Shown: positions 1 through 10,579 of the stretch, piece after piece
How positions within the stretch are numbered: the stretch's first letter is position 1
Layout: every line of letters begins with the position of its first letter
Assembly: GCA_907165135.1 (NCBI GenBank)
Contig: OU015566.1
Span: forward strand, 10,462,157-10,526,156
Length of the DNA: 64,000 nt
From: Oikopleura dioica
Lineage: Eukaryota > Chordata > Appendicularia > Copelata > Oikopleuridae
Direction: 5' to 3'
Notes under the pieces: generated by a model
Seen by the model: only the letters and a program-made list of their open reading frames with translations
Databases searched by the model: none
Told to the model about the DNA's origin: nothing
Made by a program: the position numbers and the translations under genes

Positions 1-6
1 CTTTAC

Positions 7-1322
7 CGACAAGAAAGCGGTTTTTGCAAAAGCAACTAAATAGTAAAGATTTGCTATCAGTTCCTGTTTGTGTTAGCAAAGACATTCGGGTCAAAATCTT
101 CCGTCAGAACAAGCCCAAAACTCGCTGCTTTCAGATACTTCTTCTGCATTGCCGGGTCGTATTCATAAGTAGCAGCTGTCATGCACTGTTCAATCCCGTC
201 AACGAGAGAGCACTCTGGAGAGTTTTCATCTCTCAAAACAGCGATTATTTCTTCGCCCCTTTCGTTGTTGGCCGCAATCATTTCGTATCCATCAACCAGC
301 ATCGCTCCAGCGCCAGTTGGCAAAGTAACTTGTTTGGTTGATTCAGAAACAGCGGTCAGGAAATCTTGAAATCTGCTTCCAACGATTCTTATTCCATCTT
401 TCTCTTCAAAGATCGTTGCGAAACTTTCCAAGTCGTAAATGGCCCAATTCTTATCGCAATCGAGCAAAACCAGGAATTCCGTCCAAAGAAGTGCGGCAAC
501 CGGTCCGAGATTTTCACTCCCTTGAGTGAGTAAAGCCGCGGCTAGCGGAACAGACTTTATTTTGGCCGCAGTATTGAGTTCCGTGATGATTTCGAGTGTC
601 TTCGAGTTCAAGATGAGCTGAATGCCAGAATCGGTCGTTCCAGCGCAGAAAGATCCGCAAAGAGAGGAGGTTATTTGGAGAAGATTGTTGAAAGGCTTGG
701 AAACGCTGATCGGGTGTACTTCTATTCGACTTGAGCCGTCTGTAGCGACTGTGTAAAAGTTTGTCTTTACCGCAGAAAGAATGTAGCTGCGCTTTTTAGA
801 AGTTATGACAGTCCAGCAATCCGGAACATTCTGTGTAATCGGCCCGATATCAAGTCGCTTCAACGAGTTTTCATAATTCGGCAAAACTGAGAAATTTCCG
901 CTCATCGTCAAAATCACCAGACCAAGAGTGGAATCCGTTCTGAACGTCTGCGCCTCAAGAATTTCCTCAGAACTAACTGAAAAGCTCGTGAGAAGTTTCA
1001 GCAGCAAGTCGTATTGGTACAACTTTCCATCTTCAGTCACGATATTCAAAAGCTCCAAATCGAGCGCGAAGAACATGAAAACGATTCTTCCGGATTTCCA
1101 GAGCTCTTCGGAAAGAAGAGATCCATCAGGGTTGAAAAGACGGACTTTAGGGCGATTCGCAAGAGTAATCGTATCTGGCTCGATTTCGGAAGTGGCAAAG
1201 ACTCCAGAACAGGAGCAAATCGCTGTGTGACATCCTCGAAGATCCGTCTTTCTAGCGAAGGATTTCAAGCGCTGTCGGCGTATTTCTCGCTGTCCGAGGG
1301 GCTTCCAGTCGTCTTCGTTCAT
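7..1322 (-). CDS. VPS16: VPS16, HOPS/CORVET subunit (N-terminal part)
   Basis: This is a core subunit of the HOPS and CORVET tethering complexes, which drive endosome-lysosome fusion. The large exon (84-1322, minus) starts MNEDDWKPLG and contains LWKSGRIV, DCWTVI and, near its end, IEQCMTAATYEYDPAMQKK. The last matches the family pattern that closes the VPS16 N-terminal beta-propeller and opens the helical region (QCIEAAGHEHQPDMQK type). The open frame ends in a stop at 57-59, but a 48-nt GT-AG intron at 36-83 restores a plausible continuation (7-35), followed by another GTAAAG donor at the window edge. The C-terminal VPS16 domain therefore lies outside the window. The start methionine is chosen because residues W6-G9 align with the conserved N-terminus. 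The gene is divergent from the next one, 614 bp away. Identity is confident; the last intron is inferred. Confidence 0.85.
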
Positions 1323-1936
1323 TTTTTACGACTCTGAAAGATTTATTACTAAAAAGAGTGTCTTCAGAAAACGTTCTTTGAAAACTCTTGCTGTTGAATA
1401 ATTCAAATTCACACAGAAGGAAATATTTACATTTCCCCTTGACGGGAGTATTTATTGAGTAAACAGATGAGTTACTATCAAATTTGATAGTTGATATTTT
1501 CCTTTTTTGGAATGTCAAGAAAGTTTTCATAAGAAGGGATTGAATGGTTTAGGTCGAAAAGATCCCATTAGCCAGTTTAGGTAAGAAAAATTTAATAATA
1601 ATTTTTGAACTTTGTTGAACTTTGAATTTGGCTCTTGCCTCAAGCTCATCCCTTTTGAAGGATGATTTTTCTAGAGGTTGCTTCACTATCAGCCGTTGCG
1701 TCGCACCGCTGGCCAAATCTGGCAGCGGCGGCACGTGATTGGGCGAGCCCGCACGTGAAAATATGGTCCGATATTCTTCACAGAACTGAAATCACCCAAT
1801 ACATCGAACCATGCTCTCATTCTGCTTCTTGCTTGAATCGCGTACACCCAGAGTTTTCTCTCCCCAAATTTTTAACCCCTGATTAATTGACTTTTTCATC
1901 CCCTTTTTTCGAACGTAACCTTGAGAGTCAAACAAA
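1323..1936. other. Intergenic, divergent promoter interval
   Basis: This is the space between the VPS16 start (minus) and the next start codon (plus). I see no convincing exon, only AT-rich sequence with short shadow frames. It should hold the promoters of both genes, but no recognisable element was found. Confidence 0.5.
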
Positions 1937-3508
1937 ATGCCGAAGCTCTTGATGCAACCAGAAGAACACCGATTTTTGGTAAGAAATTTTTCATCGGTCA
2001 AACGAGTTCGAAAATTGAAAATTTTTTAAAAATCATTGAGAAAGAACAAGTCTGAAATGATTTTATGAATCGTTCCTGCCGCTAGTACTAAATAACGTAA
2101 ATCTCGATAGATTTTTAAGAACTCTTATTTTCACTCAATAATACCGTAATTTACTCAAGTTTTTTTTAGAAATTCTTGACATAAAAAATACTGTAAAAAT
2201 GTATGTTCCGTATTTATAAACTTTTTCATTTCTAGGCCGGACGATACCCAGAAGAAAAGAAAGATTCCCCTAAAAATTCTGATGGTTTCCTGATTTACAA
2301 ACTTTCCCTCGCCATCTTGTGCTCTAGCATGATGGCCTACGGTTGGTGGGACCAGAAGACGAACCCTAAAGATGTGCACGGTGAGTTCATTTTTTAAACT
2401 GCTGATGCTGCATCAAACCGCGACGCTCAGACAGCGTTTCTCGCCGCCTTTCTCCTGGGAGGATCACTGGTTCATTCGAAAGAATTCAGAGCGATTTTCG
2501 TGACTTAGAGCATCATAAAGACTTTGAGTTCTTTCTGATCGTAAAAAAGCTTTATAGACTTCGGTCTAATTATTTGACTATTCTTTTTGGTTTATGTTTT
2601 TCTTACATTAATTTTCAGGCTCTCACTCCTACACCGACTACGTTTCTAATTGGAACGACATTAGCTGCACCGCCTGGTCGATCATGAACGCGATTGTCGC
2701 CTTTCAACCTGCCATGCCCGCCGCTGCTTACGGTCTTCTCTCTGGAATGAACGCCATCGCTCCAACTTTCTCCTGCGGAGTTGCCTTTGCCTTCTGGACC
2801 CTTCTTCCCGCCGATCGACAGTCTACCGACTTGGTCTCTCTTCACCAGCATGCCTTCCTCGCCATTATAACAGTTGTCGATTTGTTCCTCGTCGCTGCTC
2901 CGATTCGATACTTTCACATCATCAGCACCTGGATCTTCGCTGGCTGCTACGCTATAAACACTATGATCGTCTACTTCCTCTTTGGTAAGGGCACTAAATA
3001 GTTGCGTGTTAACATGTAACAACTTGTAATCAACGAAGAAAATCACCAAGAGATCAAAACATTTCGTCGACAGTCGCACGTAAGGGGTGGCTTCTGATGG
3101 AAAGACAGATTTTCCTCGGGAAGCTTCTTCTTTCGAGCAACTGTTGAACCCAAATCGACAGCTATCTATTCCACAATTAGCCATGTGTGATTCCGTGTGC
3201 GCTAACCCTGAAACAATGACTGTAATTTAGGTGAAGACCGCGATGATGTCTACCCATTCCTCAACTACTCCGACAAGTTCTCTAACGCCGTCAAGTTCGA
3301 CCTGGCCATGACCTTTGGCCTCCAGACAATCATGTTCTCGCTGATGTACCTCTTCTCCAAGACGAAGTTCTGGGTGCATCGAAAGATCACCACCGTCCCA
3401 GAAGTCGACAGCCCCGGCGAGTCGAAGACTGAACTCTTGGAAAAAGGAGATGGTCGTGCAACTCCCAAAAAGCAACTTAGACTTCGAAAAGTTCGAAAGG
3501 CCGACTAA
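1937..3508 (+). CDS. Rolling stone/AIG1-like multi-pass membrane protein
   Basis: Four exons (1937-1978, 2236-2380, 2619-2984, 3231-3508) join with clean GT-AG phases into 276 residues. At least five hydrophobic spans are visible: LIYKLSLAILCSSMMAY near residue 35, then spans near 80, 100, 130-160 and 215. The region LFLVAAPIRYFHII...YAINTMIVYFLFG...VYPFLNY resembles the rolling stone and androgen-induced-gene-1 group, where a D/R-rich membrane helix is followed by a G...(Y/V)YP.L(D/N) segment. AIG1 relatives hydrolyse fatty-acid esters of hydroxy fatty acids and rolling stone acts in myoblast fusion; neither role can be assigned here. The C-terminus is a basic cytosolic tail (PKKQLRLRKVRKAD). 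The introns, about 240-257 nt, are long for this window. Family placement is moderate; the exon structure is good. Confidence 0.6.
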
Positions 3509-5081
3509 GCCCTCAACAAAATTTAGGCTGAATCTTTTTTCTCAAAAGTCAAGTCCACATTTTCTCTCCTGATATTTATTTATTGGATTATATACAGTTT
3601 ATACCTTGCTAGTTTCAGTTTTCTGCCCTGAGTTTCCCTCCACAACCGTTCGAAAAAAATACATGTTATACACTCTCAAACTCGCTTTTGTCTACTTTTT
3701 TTTGCACAACCAGGATCAAAGACATCGTCAATTACGAAGCATAAACCGCATCTGCAGCACTTCAAGAAAATAGCCGAGCTTTGTTTTAGGAAAGGGAATA
3801 TTTCAGCGCAGGAAGATATCGTCAGAACTTTTCCATTGGGTGGAAAAAATATTAATTTCACGAAATTGCAAAATCATTTCTTCGTTAATTTTTTAAAAAT
3901 CTGACTGGATGTCGTGATAGAGTAGGTCAAGTTCTATATACTCAAAGAAAAAAATCAAAATCGAAAATTTTTTTTTTGCCGTCTAGAGGACATTGAAGTA
4001 AATTTCTGCTGACAGCGATTGTGCAAAAAGTACCCATTAGGGACTCCTATTTTTCGACGGAAATATTTTCTAGAGAGTCTGAACTAGGGCGCCAGCTATT
4101 TTCTTGTCCATTCTGATTAGTTTATCACCGGTTTATCAGCAATCAAAGTTAGGTGAAAATTTCGCTGTGGCGATGAGCGCGGCGGTGACTAAGCGGCGTG
4201 GTGGCGCTGTTGCCCACCCTACCCTGTTCCTCGAATCGAAATCGCTTGAATGAGATTTTCACTCGTGCCTGGCTAGGGTGCGCCACAGCGTCACCGTGCC
4301 GCATTGTCATTGCCGCGCTCCCCGTCTCATCACGATTTTCGTCTGACTTTGATCGCCGCCCTCTTCACAGCTACTGTTATGCTGCCATTATTTCTTTATA
4401 TAAACTGTTTCCGGAAGTTATGCCTGCTTGCGGGTATAGCTTGCCACTCACTTTCAAAACTGCATCCAATAAAATACCAAAAAAAAAATAAGAGAAGGAT
4501 CGCGTAATCAAAACGAAATAAAAAATAGCCGGCGTCTTACTTCAGACGCTCAAGAATATATTTCCGTCAAAAAATATGCCGGTCCAATGAATACTTTTTA
4601 CGCTAGAGCCGTCAGTAGAAATGTACTTCAATTGCCGTTAGACAGCTTTAGGACTTTTAAATTTCAGATTTTTTCCTCGGAGAATATAAGACTTGACGGG
4701 TTTTATTAACACGTCTAGTCAAAGTTTGAAAATATTTAGAGAGAAAAGATTTTGTAATTTCGTTAAATTTATATTTTTTCCACCCATTCGCTTTATGGCA
4801 CTCCTTTTGACTATGAAAAATTTCCCTCGCAGCAGGCTTCAATATAAATCGAGCTTTTTGCAACATGACCTAGCCATCAGGTCAAACCAGGATCGTCTAG
4901 TTCTGACTTCAACGCCCCTGTCAACCCCACCCCTCGACCTCTTCAACAAACTCCCGAATTCTTACATCTAGCGAAATTCACACATCATTGCCATAATATT
5001 TATTTATTTCACGATAATCTACAATCCTAGCGCTACGATCTTAGGTTACTGTACCCGTTTTGTGCCTTTCATACCTTTCAG
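3509..5081. other. Gap without a supported gene
   Basis: The sequence is AT-rich with scattered short frames. A stretch at 4790-4971 is open and ends in a stop, but it has no clear partner exons or family resemblance. Nothing else is recognised. Confidence 0.45.
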
Positions 5082-5560
5082 CTTTATACAAATCTTCTAT
5101 TTATTCAAAACCAGGTTCGTTTTTGAGTCCTAATAAACTTTTTATCTAAATCATGTGTCGTTGTTCAAATATTTTTGCAGGTATTCTGCTGAATCAAGCA
5201 ACACTACTCTCTTCCTTGATTTCAACTCTTGAGGAAGTCTGTGAGTCAGCTCAAGGACACGTTCTCGCTAAGCTCTCTTTTGTCCAAAATGGCACGATCA
5301 TTACTGGGAACAACTCATTTCGCCTAAAATAATAAAATCCACCATTGTTCCTACCTTTTCTCCATGAGGTCATTACTTTCCTATTCAAATCTCTCGTGGA
5401 AAATCCACAAGCTGTTTTGCCCCCGATAGACAGCTCAAACAGCCAGATCATAACTGGCCAAAGAAACTTGCAAGGTTACGAAATTTCTGATACAAAATCA
5501 GATTTGGCGCTCCTTGTCCAGCGCGTTAAAATTATCTGCAAATCGCAAATCTCGGACTAA
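5082..5560 (+). CDS. Unidentified three-exon coding stretch
   Basis: Three segments can be joined in one frame: 5082-5114, 5181-5281 and 5369-5560. The introns are GT-AG, 66 and 87 nt long. The product reads through a helical-looking part (LLSSLISTLEEVCESAQGH) to VLPPIDSSN and ends at a TAA at 5558-5560. No start codon is seen, so earlier exons would lie upstream. I do not recognise the family. The composition (few rare residues, amphipathic leucine spacing) and the matching splice phases are the only support. It could be the 3' end of a diverged gene or a chance reading. It ends 120 bp before the SLC5 gene on the same strand. Confidence 0.3.
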
Positions 5561-5680
5561 GAGAAACTAAAAAGTGAACGACTCTACTCCCTTATTGCGT
5601 AAGAGGACATTTCCGGTTTGTTTAATTAAATAACGTCTATGTTGATTGCCGTTAATTGACTTTGATCCGTCGAGAGAAAT

Positions 5681-8600
5681 ATGGTGTTGGAGAATTCCAA
5701 GTACGTAATTGTCAAGTGCGCTAAAGGCTAGAATTATTACATTATTGAAGTAGCATAATCTTGCATGTCATTTGCTTCTTATAATAATAATAATTATAAT
5801 GAATTGCTAAAATACCACTTGATCGCCAACAACAATGATGGTCTTTTCTGACGTTTACTCAGAAACAATTATAAATTTATAAGCACCTGCAATTTTCATC
5901 TTTGCACGCTATATTTTATTATACATTAATGACAGCATTCTAGCTCCGTTTACATGGCGTCCATGCTTTCCACAGCGGATTGGGTCATGCTCTGTGCTTA
6001 CTTTGTTGCAATGGGTGGCATGACCTTTCTTGCGTACAGAAAACAAAAAGGCCCGGCTCGATTATCTCTATTACCAGAAACTGCCACATAAGATCGAGCC
6101 GTTATAAGATCAGGACAACTCAGACGGTTACTTTCTGGGAGGTCGCACGATGAACTGGGCGGTGGTCGGTTTATCCCTCTTCGTGTCGAATATCGGATCC
6201 GAGGTGAGCTAAAACAAGCCGATTAAATTAGAAGCAACCTTGAACTAGCCAGAAAAGGAAACCTCTTTTGTAGCACTTGATCGGCTTAGCGGGATCAGGT
6301 GCGTCGTCAGGCATTTCAGGAACACGCGGTTTCTGAACACACATTAACCGGAACTAACCTTGAGAGGCCTAGGGTAGCTCTAAAAATTTGAATTGCTCAA
6401 AATCTTTAAATCTGATCTCTGTTGAAGAGAGACTCTTTGTTTTTGGCTGAGTTAATCCCTAGTTTCTAATAGTACACGCTTTGGACAACCGTCTTTCTTG
6501 AGTTTGTACTGTATATTAATTTTAATGCAATAATTGTGCATTCACGAGCGTTTTCTTCGCAAGTCCTGTGCTCACTGCCATAAATTATGGCCCATCATTG
6601 ACTTAACGGAATAATTGGCCCAGCAATTGTCTCTACAAACATTCGGTTAACTCACTTGTCGCCAATTAAGGTTTGCATAAATATAATGATCGATTCTTTG
6701 ATTTGTACCATGTCGGCCAATGAGATTGATACAACATTGATAACCTTCGTAAGTGAGCTTCGAATTATAATGTTTCGGAAAGCAGCAATTTATACAAACG
6801 CTCACATTCCTACTTTTGCAATATCATAAACCCGCAAACAGTCGCGTCGTATGAGCTGAACGCGGTTATTATTCTCCAACTGCTCGGCCACGTATTTGTG
6901 CCTGTTTATATCGCTTCCGGAGTGACCACTTTGCCCGAATACCTCGAGAAGAGGTTAAAGAGTAGAAGATTGCCCGTGGTGTTTTCAATTATGTCGCTGG
7001 TCATGTATGTTTTAACGAAGATTTCTGTGAACCTTTATTCGGGTAGTTCCTTTTTCTAGCCTTTTTTATATCCTTCTAAGGCTCAATATTCATGGAAATG
7101 GCTCTCGGCTGGAATAAAATGGCCTCTTGCGGACTGTTGCTTATTCTGACTGCTCTTCTGACCGTGGCTGGCGGACTGTCCGCAGTTATGTATACAGATG
7201 CAGCTCAAGGAACGAGTTTCTTTCTAATCTGTGAACCGAAAACACCGAATTTTCTTCTAACAAAACGTTGAGCTTTACTTAACTCAAGAAACAGCTTTCA
7301 TCATGGTAACGGGAATGGTTCTAATGACCGTTTTATCGTGGAGACATACCGGATTGAGCAGCATTGAGTAAAGGGTGCAAATTTTATAGGATCTTCGAAC
7401 TTGAGTTTATACCCGCTAGAATCAAATCTACGCGTCAATTAATCTCCCAAATTTACACCCGAATGTCAGAGGAACTGCAATCCGCCTTCTTATCAGCGCA
7501 TAATAACGTTAGCTCCGTGTCGGGCGAGATTTGCGCACAAAATTTACCTTCGGAAGCGTCCTTCAAACTTTTGCGGTCCAATTCTGACCCTGAAATGCCG
7601 TGGATGCCCTTCATCTTTGGCCAGACTTTTTCAAGCATTTGGTATTGGTGTACTGATCAAGTGATTGTCCAGCGCTCTTTATCTGCTAAGAACTTGGCGC
7701 ATTCTCAAGGAGGCTCGATTTTGGCCGGCGTCTTGAAATTTCTACCTGCATTAATAATGGTCTTCCCGGGGATGTTGGCAAGAGTACTCTTCCCTGAAAT
7801 CTTGGGCTGTGTTGCTGGAACTGATTGCTTTGAAAAATGCGGAGAAGTAGCGAGCTGTGCAAATCATGCATTTCCACTCGTAGTCCTTCATATTCTACCA
7901 TCTGGTGTTCGAGGACTTATGTTCTCCGTTGTCATTGCTGCTCTGATGTCGGGACTTGACTCAATCTTCAACTCTGCCTCAACTCTATTTACAATCGACA
8001 TTTGGCTCAAGTTCCGTCCGAGTTCTTCTGAGCGCCAACTGATTCTGACTGGAAGAATTGTGGTTGTTGCTGTTGCTCTTCTTTCGATACTGTGGGTGAG
8101 TCTTGTACAAAAAGATGCCCCCTTTCAGCCTACTTAGTACTTTCTGAAAGGAACTTGGCTCTTGAGACACTTGTAACATACTAAGCCTTTTAAAAAGCAC
8201 TCTTCTTAGGCGACTATTTCCACCGGCACGCGTTTTTAGTTCCGTCTTAACGATATCTCCGAGTATTTATGTTATTGTATTTGTAGCTTCTTTGTTCGTT
8301 TAACTTTTAAACTCGAGTTCTCAAAATACGCAAAGAGATAAGCCGTCCGTTTTACGTAAGTCCGTAATAATTTAATAACAGTAGCATGCTTGCGATTTCC
8401 GATCCTTTAATCCCTAGCGCAAGTCAACCCCTATCTTCCAGCGAATCTGGAAGATTCCTCAAACGGTTTTCCGACCTCAGAATGATTTTAGAAATTCCAG
8501 CTCATTTATTTTAATTTTCGATTTCAGATTCCAATGGTGGAGAGTCAGGGGTCAGGGCGATTATTTTATTATGTTAACGAAGTTTCCAACCATTTTTCGC

Positions 8601-9392
8601 CAGTCATCGCTGCTGTTTTTGTTTTGGCTGTCTTATGGGATGGGCTCAAGGAAACGGGTTTGAAGTAATTTGAAAGAACAAATTATTTCGCGTTCTGAAA
8701 CGTGGCGCAGAATCATATTGAGTTAGACCTTTCAACCGCTCCCAAATCGTAGCTTAAAATTACGCTAGAAAACTTGGTTTACCGAACAGTATATTTTATC
8801 GAAAAATACAGAAGTTCTGTGTTTCAACCTAAGATAAAGGAACGCGGAGCGTTTTGGGGCTCGATGATAGGCTTCTCGGTCGGTTTGCTTCGTTTGATCC
8901 TGCTTTTCGCTTACCCAGCTGACCCTTGTGTCGACTCTGATAAGGTAACCCGTCTGTTCACATTTCTTTTTACCTGCTCCTGTAATTGTCACCCTTCTTT
9001 CATGTAAATTTCCAGCCCTGGCTTATTGAAAATGTGCACTACATGACGTATACGGCGGTTATTTTCGTGGTGACACTTGTTTCTACTCTGGTGATTTCGC
9101 TTGTTTCTCCCGGCGCTGGAGAGTGTAGCAAAGGGCTCACGTTTTTTAACAGGAGTGGGTCGGATACATGTTACGTTGTTTCATGCATCATAAGAAAATT
9201 GTTACCCCTGAAAGGTATGAAGGCGTAAAAGAAGACAGAAGAGACCAAGATTGCTTTGAGAAGGAAGAGTTTCTTGATAAACCGAATTCAGACCTACTGT
9301 ACATTCCATCAGCTGGCCGCTATCTCATCAATTCTGTTAGCATCGGTTTATGTTTACTAGCCACATTTCTGTTTGCATATTATTCTATCTGA
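5681..9392 (+). CDS. SLC5 sodium/solute symporter (SGLT-like)
   Basis: This is a sodium-coupled symporter of the SLC5 family, a plasma-membrane protein moving a sugar-like or other small solute with Na+. The signatures run in order: DGYFLGGRTMNW, SLFVSNIGSEHLIGLAGSGA, GVTTLPEYLEKR, GGLSAVMYTDAAQAFIM, WYWCTDQVIVQRSLSAKN, MSGLDSIFNSASTLFTIDIW, RGAFWG and a final hydrophobic helix. Exons: 5681-5700, 5944-6076, 6114-6203, 6274-6319, 6842-7042, 7081-7209, 7295-7367, 7420-8095, 8528-8650, 8840-8944, 9016-9158 and 9215-9392, giving about 638 residues, a normal family length. The tiny first exon is optional; an in-frame ATG also lies at 5954. Four introns (6077-6113, 6320-6841, 7210-7294, 8651-8839) require GA-AG splicing to keep conserved motifs intact. 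The introns at 6077 and 7043 are only 37-38 nt. The substrate cannot be told from the sequence. Confidence 0.88.
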
Positions 9393-10579
9393 GTTTCAAC
9401 ATGCGCAATTCAATTCTACTGAAAGAAATAAACACTGAATATCTTCAATATGCATTTTCGGACATTTTTCGAGTTGTTGATGGTTTTTTTTCACGGGAGA
9501 AGAATGTTATGAGAAATGCTTGGCAATGAAATAATATGCAGATAAACTCAACCTTTGGTGAACGACTTGGAAATTCTTTAGTGCGTTGTGGCGACGCGCT
9601 TCGGAATTTAGAAGTCGTCGACCTAGTTGCTATTCATTGTCTGAATTCTTACGTTATTGAGCTATTCTGAGATTAACCTTTTATTAATACGGCAAGTTTT
9701 ATTGAGCCTCGAAATACTAATCTGTGCAAAATTTCGATCATTTCAAAATAAATTTACGATTTCCAAAAGAATTATAGTCTATAATTTATAGAACGCATGT
9801 GTACATTTTGGAATGACGATTAGGCCAAGTCACGACACGTGATTACGGTGCCAGTGCCCTGCGAGCGGTTGTTTGATTGCAAAGGTCAAGCAAGTGAGCG
9901 ACTTGCGGCTCCAGCCACTCATCAAGACAAAGTAAATCTGCGGTCAGTCCTGATGAACTTGTTTAAAGTCGCCGAAAGAAACCCGCGTCTCAAATAACCA
10001 ACTCGATCAACCGAAAACTGCGGTATCTACTCTTTCATAAATAAACGAAATCAAGCATTTTCAAGAAAAAAAAACGTGGTCGAAATCTAAATTACCGCTA
10101 ATTTGGTTTGAAGACTCGTAAAAATCGTAATGTCGATTTGCACGATTGATTACACTGTCGTACTTCAGCGGGAGCTAATATTTTCCGCGAAATCTCGACA
10201 CTTTTGACATTTTTTCTTTGCGCGTTTTAGAAATTTGAGATTTGGATTTTGTCATTTTAGTTCTAAAAAAGTAACTTGTAACAGGATGAATTACGGAAGT
10301 TGGATTGCGAAGTGAATTCCCTTCCAAGTGTCCACGTTCATCTGTTTCTATTTTCAAGGAGCCCTCTTTTTAGTGATAAGGACTGATAAGCGGTTTTTGT
10401 GAAAATTATTGCAACGGAATTTTCTCGGAGCCGCTCACCCGAAGAAACAGCGAGGAAGGGAGGTTCTAAGGGCAAATATATGCAAAAATGCGTCTTGCTT
10501 GACGCACAGGGTAAACAAAACGTAAATTTGGTTTAAACAAAAGTGCGTAGATAGCTTTTAGCATAGAGGAGATTTAAAT
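9393..10579. other. Gap without a supported gene
   Basis: This lies between the SLC5 stop and the next start. It is AT-rich, with no long frame or repeat that I can support. Confidence 0.45.

Noticed and set aside
6051-6113. SLC5 intron starting at the inverted repeat GGCTCGAT...ATCGAGCC
   Set aside because: That would require a GG-AG intron. Using GA at 6077 needs no unusual acceptor and keeps the frame. The inverted repeat remains curious but small.
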